The notes under the pieces were generated by a model. That model worked only from the letters and a program-made list of their open reading frames with translations. It had not been told where the DNA came from and did not search any database. The translations under genes and the position numbers were made by a program. DNA of 7,886 nt from BOKV01 sp041742235 (GTDB lineage Bacteria; Pseudomonadota; Alphaproteobacteria; Rhizobiales; Rhizobiaceae), in NCBI GenBank assembly GCA_041742235.1, contig JBGSJA010000338.1, positions 1 through 7,886 on the forward strand. Reading direction: 5' to 3'. Shown here in pieces: positions 1 through 6,142 of the stretch. Positions within the stretch are counted from its first letter, which is position 1. Every line of letters starts with the position of its first letter.

Positions 1-1013
1 TCCTCGCCGCGGCACTCACCGAGGATTACCCGGTCGGGACGCATGCGCAGGGCGTTTTTGACGAGGTCGCGCTGGCGTACTTCGCCGGTTCCCTCGTTGG
101 AGGCCGGGCGCGTTTCCATGCGGCCGACATGCGGGATCTGCAGGGCCAGTTCCGCGGCATCCTCGATGGTGATGACGCGTTCCTTGTCGCTGATGAACGC
201 AGACAGAGCGTTGAGCATCGTCGTCTTGCCGGTGCCTGTGCCGCCCGAAATGATCGTGGTCATGCGGGCCGCTACCGCGTGGCGAAGCACCTCCGCCATT
301 TGCGGGGCGAGCGCGCCGAATTCGACCAGGCGCTCAAGGGAAAGCTTGTTCTTGGAGAACTTGCGGATCGAAACCAGCGGGCCGTCGATGGCGATGGGGC
401 GGATCGCGGCGTTGAAGCGCGAGCCGTCCGCCATGCGCGCGTCGCACATGGGATTGGATTCATCGATCCGCCGCCCGACCGCGGCAACGATCTTGTTGAC
501 GACGCGCAGCAGGTGCGCCTCGTCCTTGAACGGAATGACGACGGGCTGCAGCACGCCCTTGATTTCGGCGTAGCAGTTCTTGTGTCCGTTGATAAGGATG
601 TCGGAAATCTCGGGATTGCGCATCAGGGGTTCGAGCGGCCCCAGTCCCGTCATCTCGTCCACGATGGTTCCGACGAACTCCTCGAGTTCGGCATTGTTGA
701 GCGCGAGGCGCTCCTTCGCCACGTAGTCGATGACGAATTTGCGGATTTCGTTCACCAGCGCGTCGCGCGGCAGCTTTTCAAGCGCGACGAGGTTGAATTC
801 CTCGATCAGGCGGCGATGAAGGGTGACCTTCGCTTCGATGATCTTTTCCAGCGACGCGCTAGGCTGCGCCTGCGCCGCGGGCTGATGGGCCGGTTGATTG
901 TGCGGATCGACAGGAGCGGCCGGCGCCTCCGGGCCGGAACGCCGCGCCGGGGCGGGCGAGAAAATCTCGTCCTCGAACTGACCTGAATGCAGCGTGGAAA
1001 AACGGTTTCGCAC
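1..1013 (-). CDS. cpaF: CpaF/TadA-type pilus assembly secretion ATPase (3' end cut by window edge)
   Basis: This is the hexameric cytoplasmic ATPase of the Flp/tad pilus, which powers pilin polymerisation at the inner membrane. The visible 337 codons start with GTG at 1013 and run off the left edge; family members are usually about 450-500 residues, so the C-terminal quarter to third is missing. Residues about 13-45 are a Pro/Ala/Gln-rich linker. An N-terminal domain with EAKVTLHRRLIEEFNL and TGLGPLEPLM follows. Next come the Walker A loop GGTGTGKT (residues 257-264, Lys263), an acidic box TIEDAAEL (Glu284/Asp285), and the Walker B region RPDRVILGECRGE ending at the edge (Glu333). All these match type II/IV secretion ATPases of the TadA branch. 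The GTG start lies 2 bases after the cpaE stop, with a GAAAGG ribosome site inside the end of cpaE. I found no in-frame ATG over the roughly 80 bases checked upstream, nor downstream before the conserved domain. Translational coupling to cpaE is likely. Confidence 0.95.
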   Translation of the reverse strand, partial: MRNRFSTLHSGQFEDEIFSPAPARRSGPEAPAAPVDPHNQPAHQPAAQAQPSASLEKIIEAKVTLHRRLIEEFNLVALEKLPRDALVNEIRKFVIDYVAKERLALNNAELEEFVGTIVDEMTGLGPLEPLMRNPEISDILINGHKNCYAEIKGVLQPVVIPFKDEAHLLRVVNKIVAAVGRRIDESNPMCDARMADGSRFNAAIRPIAIDGPLVSIRKFSKNKLSLERLVEFGALAPQMAEVLRHAVAARMTTIISGGTGTGKTTMLNALSAFISDKERVITIEDAAELALQIPHVGRMETRPASNEGTGEVRQRDLVKNALRMRPDRVILGECRGE

Positions 1014-1015
1014 GA

Positions 1016-2245
1016 TCAGCCGGCCTTTCGGGCGAAAAGCTTTATGCCGTTCCAGAAACGGCCGCCGCGCTCTTCCTTGACCGCCTCTGTCTCCGAGGCG
1101 TCGCTTATGATGATGCGCTTGAGATGTTCGGTGACATTGTTCGCAGGATCGACATCGACCAGCGGAACGCCGCGATCGACTGCGTCGCGCACCAGCCGGT
1201 AGTTGTTGGGGATGCCGCCGGCGAAAGACTGGCCGAGCGCCTGCTCGACATCCTTGGCGTTGAGCCCCGCGGCGTTCGCGCGCCAGTCCATGCGGTTGAC
1301 AAGCACCTTGGCATTGACCTGCGCTCCGGTCTTTTCCTGCACCGCCTCGATCAGGCGGCGTCCGTGCCGGATCGAAGGCACGGTCATGTCGGAAACGATG
1401 AACAACCGGTTGGAACCCAGGATCACAGTTTCCGTCCAGGGAAACCAGATGCGTGGCAGGTCGATCACGACGTAGTCGAAATAGGCCGAAACGAGGTCGA
1501 GCAGGCGCACGACCAGCGCCGCCTTGAAAGTGCGCATCTCGCTCGGCTGGTTCGGCGCGGCAATGACGGAAAGGCCGCTGGCGTGCTTGGACAGCATCAC
1601 GTCCAGCAATTGGCGATCCAGCCGCTCGGGCGAGTTCTCGATCTCGGTGATGTCGAAGCGCGGTTCGATGTCGAGATATTCCGCGCACGATCCGTGCTGG
1701 AAATTGAGGTCGACGACGCAGGTGGTGTGGCCGAACTTCCTGCCGTAGCGATTGAGGATATGCGCGGTCTCGAGCGTCATCACCGTGTTGCCGACGCCGC
1801 CCGAGGCCGGCATGAAGGCCAGGAATTGCGGCTCGACCTGATGGTCCTCGCCGGGCATCTTCATCGCATTGTTGCAGGCCCGAACGAGGTCGGAAGTCTG
1901 CAGCGGCTTCACCAGAAAATCGGAGACCTTGAGCTGGATCAGTATCCGCGCGGCCGCCGGCGAGAAGTTGGAGGTCACGACGACCACCGCGCAGGCCGGG
2001 CCGACCATGCGCTTCAGTTTCTGGAGTTGCTCGAAATCCGCGACGCTGCCGGCGTCCATGTCAAGGATTAGCGCATCGAAGGAAGCTTCACGCACTTCCG
2101 CGCCGACATCCTTGATGTTCTTTTGGAAGACGACGAAGTCCTGGGCATCGCCCGCCGCGATCGCTCCCTTCGCCATGGCAACGAAGGCGGCGTCGTCCGA
2201 CACCATCCCCAGTTTGCGCTTCGACTTGTCCTTGTCTGCCGACAT
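1016..2245 (-). CDS. cpaE: CpaE/TadZ-like pilus localisation protein (receiver-like + MinD/ParA-like ATPase domain)
   Basis: A 409-residue CpaE (TadZ) protein, the cytoplasmic ParA/MinD-superfamily factor that positions the Tad machine at the membrane or pole. Residues about 10-130 form a response-regulator receiver-like domain: acidic pair Asp17/Asp18, candidate phospho-acceptor Asp62 in LILDMD, Thr91 in VVVTSN, and Lys113 in FLVKP. Residues about 138-380 are the P-loop domain: loop PASGGVGNT (147-154), switch-like VVDLNFQHGS (Asp179), and Walker B YVVIDLPR (258-265, Asp262). The P-loop has Asn where an ATP-binding deviant Walker A has the catalytic Lys, and lacks the signature Lys before GG. 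Many CpaE proteins also depart from the consensus here, so nucleotide hydrolysis is uncertain. The ATG at 2245 follows GGGGA with a 6-base spacer and lies 26 bases after the lipoprotein gene. Fold and context leave little doubt about the family. Confidence 0.93.
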   Translation of the reverse strand: MSADKDKSKRKLGMVSDDAAFVAMAKGAIAAGDAQDFVVFQKNIKDVGAEVREASFDALILDMDAGSVADFEQLQKLKRMVGPACAVVVVTSNFSPAAARILIQLKVSDFLVKPLQTSDLVRACNNAMKMPGEDHQVEPQFLAFMPASGGVGNTVMTLETAHILNRYGRKFGHTTCVVDLNFQHGSCAEYLDIEPRFDITEIENSPERLDRQLLDVMLSKHASGLSVIAAPNQPSEMRTFKAALVVRLLDLVSAYFDYVVIDLPRIWFPWTETVILGSNRLFIVSDMTVPSIRHGRRLIEAVQEKTGAQVNAKVLVNRMDWRANAAGLNAKDVEQALGQSFAGGIPNNYRLVRDAVDRGVPLVDVDPANNVTEHLKRIIISDASETEAVKEERGGRFWNGIKLFARKAG

Positions 2246-2271
2246 CTGTTTTCCCCGATCCCCTCAGGCGA

Positions 2272-2562
2272 TCACTGCTGTTCCGGCACGACGAGCTGGA
2301 GCGGCGTGACCTGCGACTTCGCATCCTCGTTCTTGTTGGCCGTTGCGTATTTGCGATATGCGCCGGCCTGTCTTTCGCCATTGGTGGCGATTTTGGTGTC
2401 GTAGGCGCGGCGCGGCCACGGATCGATCATCTGCAAGGCCTGGTTCTGCGCCACTGCATTGCCGGCCCAGGGCGCTATCGTGTCCTGGCGCGCGGTGTAC
2501 TCGCAGCCGGCCATCGGCGCCGATGCGGCGATTGCCAGAACGATCGTCAAAGAACGGTTCAT
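2272..2562 (-). CDS. Short tad-locus lipoprotein in the cpaD position
   Basis: A 96-residue predicted lipoprotein between cpaC and cpaE, where cpaD normally sits. It has a short positive N-terminus (MNR), a hydrophobic stretch (residues 4-15), and a lipobox-like PMAGC with the acylated Cys at residue 20. Residue +2 is Glu, not Asp, which under the usual Lol rule favours the outer membrane. The mature part contains PWAGNAVAQNQ and IDPWPRRAYDT, a pattern I recall from small lipoproteins next to secretin genes in rhizobial tad clusters; that recollection is unverified. CpaD itself is usually more than 200 residues, so this is a reduced CpaD, a different lipoprotein in the same slot, or a pilotin-like helper for the secretin. 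The excellent ribosome site AAGGAGA and clean reading frame argue for a real gene, not debris. It is 38 bases after cpaC and 26 before cpaE, so cotranscribed. Confidence 0.8.
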   Translation of the reverse strand: MNRSLTIVLAIAASAPMAGCEYTARQDTIAPWAGNAVAQNQALQMIDPWPRRAYDTKIATNGERQAGAYRKYATANKNEDAKSQVTPLQLVVPEQQ

Positions 2563-2568
2563 GTTGCG

Positions 2569-2575
2569 TCTCCTT
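2569..2575 (-). promoter_or_regulatory. Strong ribosome binding site of the tad-locus lipoprotein gene
   Basis: Minus-strand AAGGAGA lies 6 bases before the ATG at 2562. It is the closest match to the Shine-Dalgarno consensus in the pilus cluster and fixes the start of the lipoprotein gene. It suggests the lipoprotein is made efficiently, and independently of ribosomes finishing cpaC. Confidence 0.7.
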
Positions 2576-2600
2576 GCCAGCGCTTGGGCTGCATGTTCGC

Positions 2601-4076
2601 TCAGAAGTCGATGATGTGGCCGGTCCGCAAGATGCCCGCCCGGCTGTCCGCGACCTTGCGCAGGTTCGCCCGGTTCATCTCCGTGCGGCCGTTGACGAAA
2701 AGGTCGACATCGTTGGGCGCGGTGCCGCCATCGAGCGGCGTCGCCACTTCCGCGCCCGGCGCGAGCGGGCGCACGAGGCGCGGCGTCACGATAATGACGA
2801 GGTCGGTCTCCTGCTTGCGGAAAGAGGACGAGCGGAACAGCGCGCCGAGGATGGGAAGATCACCCAGCCAGGGAAACTTGCGCACGTCGTAGTTACCGGC
2901 TGTCTGGATCAGGCCTGCGAGCACGAAGCTCTGGCCGTCGCGCAATTCCACGGTGGTGTTGGCGCGGCGAACGATGAGGCCCGGAATTTCGGTATCGTTG
3001 AATTTCACCGAGGAGTTCGGGTCGATCTGGCTGACCTCCGGCGCAATCCTCAAATTGATCACGCCGTTGTCGAGAACGGTCGGCGTGAAGTCGAGGCCGA
3101 CGCCGAATTTCTTGAACTCCACGGTGACCTGGCCATCGGCGGACGATACCGGGAAGGGAAATTCCCCACCGGCGAGGAAGCTTGCCGTGTCGCCGGACAA
3201 GGCCGTGAGGTTCGGTTCGGCGAGGCGGCGCGCGATGCCGCGCTGCTCCAGCGCCTGAACCAGCACGTCTACCTGCATGCCATGGTCGAGCAGGCGGCCG
3301 AGCACCTGGCCGAAGGGGAGAACGCCCGATACCAGAGAATTGATCACGCCGATGCCCCCTGCGCCACTGCCCAGCGGCTGGTAAAGCGGGTTGGCGATGA
3401 GGCCGTTGTCGGCCATCGTGAAATTGCCCCCCTGCTTGTTGGCGAAGAGGCTTACGCCCAATTCCTTGTTGTGGCGGCGCGATGCCTCGATGAAGCGCAC
3501 TTCCAGCGTCACCTGCGTCGATGGCGCCACGGAGGTGGAATCGATCGGATCTTCGTCGAAGCGCTTGGCGATCTCGCGCGCCTTGGCGGCGGCGGCCGGG
3601 CTTTTCGCCTTGCCGGAAATGATGACGCGCCCGTTTGCCGTCGAAGCCTTGACGCCGCCATCGTTCAGCGCGGCGTTGAGCGTTCGATTGATCTCGGAAG
3701 CGTCGGGGCCGACCTCGATGTCGAGCATGCCGACCAATTCGCGCGCATCGTTGTAGAGGGCGACGCCGGTCGATCCCGCCTTGCTGCCGACGACATAAAA
3801 GGTGCGGTCGGTAAGCGGCGTTACAACTGCTACATCGGGGTCACCGACGACAATTTCGCTGAACACCTGATCGGCGCGCATGGTGCGCGGTTTTCCCTGC
3901 GCGACCCGCACGACCTGCGTTCCGCTCGTATTGAGTTGCACGACGCCGTTTTCCTCGGCGTATGCGGGCCGCGGATCGAACCCGGCTCCGATTGCCAACA
4001 TGGCTCCGATTGCAGCTGTCGCCGCCAGTCTGGAAAGGAGACCGGCCTTTCCGTAGGTTGCACTTGCAGTTTTCAT
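2601..4076 (-). CDS. cpaC: CpaC/RcpA secretin of the Flp/tad pilus
   Basis: Outer-membrane secretin channel through which the Flp pilus leaves the cell. From the ATG at 4076 it is 491 residues. It has a signal peptide with a basic N-region, hydrophobic core LAATAAIGAMLAIGAG and a likely cut after PAYA (residue 40). The N-terminal pilus-secretin domain (about 46-125) includes FSEIVVGDPDVAVV, and a BON-like segment (about 129-173) includes NGRVIISGKA. The secretin domain (about 264-438) shows AEPNLTALSG, FLAGGEFPFPV, FPWLGDLPILGALFRS and TDLVIIVTPRLVRPL, all family hallmarks. The C-terminal tail is about 50 residues. The frame stays open to an ATG at 4154, which would overlap cpaB by 32 bases and add 26 residues with five consecutive Asn. 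I prefer 4076 because it places a normal signal peptide at the N-terminus, although no start here has a convincing ribosome site. Confidence 0.94.
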   Translation of the reverse strand: MKTASATYGKAGLLSRLAATAAIGAMLAIGAGFDPRPAYAEENGVVQLNTSGTQVVRVAQGKPRTMRADQVFSEIVVGDPDVAVVTPLTDRTFYVVGSKAGSTGVALYNDARELVGMLDIEVGPDASEINRTLNAALNDGGVKASTANGRVIISGKAKSPAAAAKAREIAKRFDEDPIDSTSVAPSTQVTLEVRFIEASRRHNKELGVSLFANKQGGNFTMADNGLIANPLYQPLGSGAGGIGVINSLVSGVLPFGQVLGRLLDHGMQVDVLVQALEQRGIARRLAEPNLTALSGDTASFLAGGEFPFPVSSADGQVTVEFKKFGVGLDFTPTVLDNGVINLRIAPEVSQIDPNSSVKFNDTEIPGLIVRRANTTVELRDGQSFVLAGLIQTAGNYDVRKFPWLGDLPILGALFRSSSFRKQETDLVIIVTPRLVRPLAPGAEVATPLDGGTAPNDVDLFVNGRTEMNRANLRKVADSRAGILRTGHIIDF

Positions 4077-4122
4077 CCCCGCAAGACCGGCGTCCCTTCC
4101 GGCCTCTCCCAGGTTGTTGTTG

Positions 4123-5031
4123 TTATTGCCCGCTGATTGTTTTTCCATCCGCATCGGCCACGGGTACCGTGTGCTGGATCACCTGTTCACGTTTCACGAC
4201 CGAGATGGTCGCGTATTGCTTTTTAGGCTTTGCGTTGAGAAAGCCAAAAAGGTTGTCTTCCGCCGGCTTGGCTGCGCCCTCCGCCGCTGCCTGCGGCTTT
4301 GCATCGTCGAAAACGTCCGCCGAGAAGGTCGAGGTGCCGGTCTTGTTTTCATCTCCGGCACTGCGCAGCAGCAGCGAGAGCTGGCCGACCGAATTGGCAA
4401 GCGCCAGTTTCTGCGCGCCCGGCGCATCGGTCTCCAGTGTCACCGACTTGGCGACACGGGCAGACTCGTTCGTGCGGTCCGCGTCCTGGTCGATCGAAAG
4501 AACCTTGACGTTTTCCAGGATGATCTTGGCTTCCTGGTTGCCGTTCTCCTGATCGCGGCGGGTCAGCACGATGTCCACCCGGTCGCCAGGCATGACGAAA
4601 CCGCCGACGCCGTTGACGAGGTCAACTGGTATGGTCACTGCCCGCATGCCTTCGGAAATGATGCCCGAAAGCCCGGTCCGGCCATTCTCGCCTGTCATCT
4701 TGACCGCAAGGAGAGGTTCGCCCGGTTCGATCGTCTTGATCGCCTTGCGCTCACCCTTTTCCGTGATCTCGGCTATCTTCCTGAATGCGCCCTCAGGCAC
4801 CGCATCGGCGGGCCAAGGCACTTCCTTCAGGTTCTCCGCAGTGAGTTGCTCGCCGAAGCGGACCTGCGCGGCTGCGACGACGACACTCGCCATTTCCACG
4901 GTCGACTTCGTGCTCTCGATCTCGTTGAGGCGCGCCTGCGCCTGGCTGTCCAGCCAGGAATTCCCGGCAAAATAGGAGACCGCGCCAAATGCGACGGCCA
5001 ATCCTGCCATGATGAAGACCTTGGTATTCAA
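4123..5031 (-). CDS. cpaB: CpaB/RcpC pilus assembly protein with SAF domain
   Basis: A 302-residue CpaB (RcpC) protein, a periplasmic, inner-membrane-anchored part of the Tad pilus thought to work with the secretin. Residues 5-22 (VFIMAGLAVAFGAVSYFA) form a single N-terminal membrane anchor. A coil-prone stretch follows to about 45, then the SAF domain (about 47-112, with LKEVPWPADAVPEGAF and IEPGEPLL). The RcpC domain (about 118-225) includes GMRAVTIPVD, GVGGFVMPGDRVDIVLT and LSLLLRS. An Ala/Pro/Asp-rich linker (about 237-260) leads to a last strand (ATISVVKREQ). The start is TTG at 5031, preceded by AGGGA (9-base spacer) and AGGG (3-base spacer). The next ATG (residue 8) would remove part of the membrane anchor, so TTG is preferred. 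It is the first pilus gene in this direction; no pilin or prepilin peptidase gene precedes it. Confidence 0.93.
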   Translation of the reverse strand: MNTKVFIMAGLAVAFGAVSYFAGNSWLDSQAQARLNEIESTKSTVEMASVVVAAAQVRFGEQLTAENLKEVPWPADAVPEGAFRKIAEITEKGERKAIKTIEPGEPLLAVKMTGENGRTGLSGIISEGMRAVTIPVDLVNGVGGFVMPGDRVDIVLTRRDQENGNQEAKIILENVKVLSIDQDADRTNESARVAKSVTLETDAPGAQKLALANSVGQLSLLLRSAGDENKTGTSTFSADVFDDAKPQAAAEGAAKPAEDNLFGFLNAKPKKQYATISVVKREQVIQHTVPVADADGKTISGQ

Positions 5032-5200
5032 AAGCCCTGATCCCTGTCCAGTTTTTCTGGTTATTGAGATCAGGCTAACGCGGATACCTTAAGTTTCTTC
5101 GTAACTCGCGCGGCAATTAGGCTTAAAACTGTCGAAAAATGAACATGTTAGAGTTAGCGAAAGATGAATCGAGCGGCTTGGTAAACAGGGTGTTTCAGTT
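5032..5200 (-). promoter_or_regulatory. AT-rich intergenic region, presumed promoter and leader of the cpaB operon
   Basis: This 169-base gap between the hydrolase stop and the cpaB start is visibly richer in A and T than the genes around it, and holds no convincing reading frame. Its position makes it the likely promoter region of the pilus operon. I could not identify a confident sigma-70 pair, and no TTAA-N7-TTAA CtrA box is present, although several TTAA/TTAG half-sites occur (for example near 5085-5092 and 5147-5158). No hairpin-plus-U-tract terminator is visible after the hydrolase gene, so read-through from upstream remains possible. Confidence 0.45.
5036..5074 (-). repeat. Nested inverted repeat over the cpaB ribosome binding region
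   Basis: CCTGATC (5036-5042) and GATCAGG (5068-5074) are perfect inverted copies. Between them CCAG (5048-5051) and CTGG (5057-5060) form a smaller inverted pair with a five-base loop. In the cpaB transcript the outer stem would include the AGG closest to the start codon and abut the second candidate AGGGA, so it could limit ribosome access. This is a structural inference from pairing alone; the arms are short and could be chance. Confidence 0.3.
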
Positions 5201-6142
5201 TCAGCGCGCCGGAAAGCGGCTGTCCAGCCAATCGGCAAAGTCCGTCATCACCACGGCGCGGTTCACCTCATTGAGGCTTTCGTGCCTTGTCTTTGGATAG
5301 ACTGTTGCCGAGACATCCGTTACGCCGGCGGCCTTCAGCCGGTCGGCAAGGCGAAGCATGGCCTGACCCTTGAGGCTTGACGGATCCATCGCACCGGCGA
5401 CGATGTTGACGGGCAGGGACTTCGCAATGCGCGCGATCCGGGCGTCGTCTGCAGAAGCGCGAATACTGGCGATTACATCGAGCCACAAACCGACTGAAAC
5501 CGGAAAGCCGCAAAGCGGATCGGCGACGTATTTGTCCACCTCCGCGTTGTCGCGCGAAAGCCAGTCGAAGGCCGTGCGGTTCGGCGCGAACTGCTTGTTC
5601 CAGGCTTCGAAGGTCGCCTTCACCGCGAAGTTGCTCGGGACGTCCGACCCCTTGAAGAGCCGCTCCGTCTTGAGGACGGCGACCAGCACATTGAGCAGGA
5701 AGGGTGTGTCGAAGCTGGTGTTCCAGAACGCCGCGGCATCGCTCATGCCGGGATTTTCATGCGCGTGATGAAGCGCGATGATCGCGCCCATCGAATGACC
5801 GAAAAGCACCAGCGGGGTTCCCGGCGAGCGAGAACGGGCAAGCGCGATAACCGCACTTGCATCGTCCAGTACCTTGGCCATGCCATCGCTGGCCGCAAAT
5901 ACGCCGAGCGGCGCGTCGGGAGCCGTGGTATGGCCGTGGCCGCGATGGTCATGGGCAATGGTCGCATAGCTTCGCGACGCCAGGAATTCGGCGAAGCGCG
6001 CATAGCGGGCCGAATGCTCCGCCATGCCGTGATTGATCTGCACGATCGCCCGGGGGGACGTGGCTGGAGTCAGCCAATGGAAATTGAGGAGCGCGCCTGT
6101 CGGGCTTTGCGCTATTTCCGGCGACCAGCCTGGCATCGTCAT
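5201..6142 (-). CDS. Alpha/beta hydrolase, monoacylglycerol lipase / lysophospholipase type (Hydrolase_4, S33-like)
   Basis: A 313-residue cytoplasmic serine hydrolase of the lysophospholipase/monoacylglycerol-lipase family, which cleaves acyl esters of small lipids or related substrates; the actual substrate cannot be read from sequence. Features in order: INHGMAEHSARYARFAEFL (about 36-54), where HGMAEH is the family's oxyanion-hole signature; HDHRGHGHT (64-72); nucleophile elbow LFGHSMGA (Ser117); WLSRD (194-198) in the lid region; GAMDP (Asp253); and TRHESLNE (His287). The triad Ser117-Asp253-His287 is intact and the length is normal. There is no signal peptide or membrane helix. The ATG at 6142 overlaps the TGA of the upstream TerB-like gene (ATGA), implying translational coupling. 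A second ATG two codons on (6136) is possible. It is transcribed toward the pilus operon but separated by 169 bases, so a functional link to the pilus is not implied. Confidence 0.88.
   Translation of the reverse strand: MTMPGWSPEIAQSPTGALLNFHWLTPATSPRAIVQINHGMAEHSARYARFAEFLASRSYATIAHDHRGHGHTTAPDAPLGVFAASDGMAKVLDDASAVIALARSRSPGTPLVLFGHSMGAIIALHHAHENPGMSDAAAFWNTSFDTPFLLNVLVAVLKTERLFKGSDVPSNFAVKATFEAWNKQFAPNRTAFDWLSRDNAEVDKYVADPLCGFPVSVGLWLDVIASIRASADDARIARIAKSLPVNIVAGAMDPSSLKGQAMLRLADRLKAAGVTDVSATVYPKTRHESLNEVNRAVVMTDFADWLDSRFPAR

Noticed and set aside
129..2071. Long plus-strand open frames (129-986 and 1124-2071) opposite cpaF and cpaE
   Set aside because: They are antisense artefacts of high GC content; their composition is biased and has no recognisable fold, whereas the minus strand carries exact ATPase motifs.
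2272..2562. Pseudogene remnant of cpaD
   Set aside because: The frame has an intact start, a strong ribosome site, a complete lipoprotein signal and a normal stop with tight operon spacing; I see no leftover CpaD-like coding sequence in the 38- and 26-base gaps around it.
2343..4136. A 597-codon open frame on the plus strand, antisense to cpaC and the lipoprotein gene
   Set aside because: It lies opposite genes with unmistakable secretin motifs, is rich in Arg, His and Ala as expected for the reverse of GC-rich coding DNA, and shows no domain pattern or ribosome site.
4114..5040. A 308-codon plus-strand frame antisense to cpaB
   Set aside because: It spans almost exactly the cpaB coding region, with low-complexity Arg/Leu/Asp content; CpaB domains on the other strand explain the region.
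5080..5160. Possible CtrA binding box (TTAA half-sites) upstream of cpaB
   Set aside because: Half-sites such as TTAAG and TTAG occur, but none pair with the required seven-base spacing; chance matches are expected in AT-rich DNA.
5195..5206. Short CTGAAA direct repeat at the end of the hydrolase gene
   Set aside because: Two adjacent copies of a six-base unit are too short and too few to indicate an attachment site, operator or terminator.
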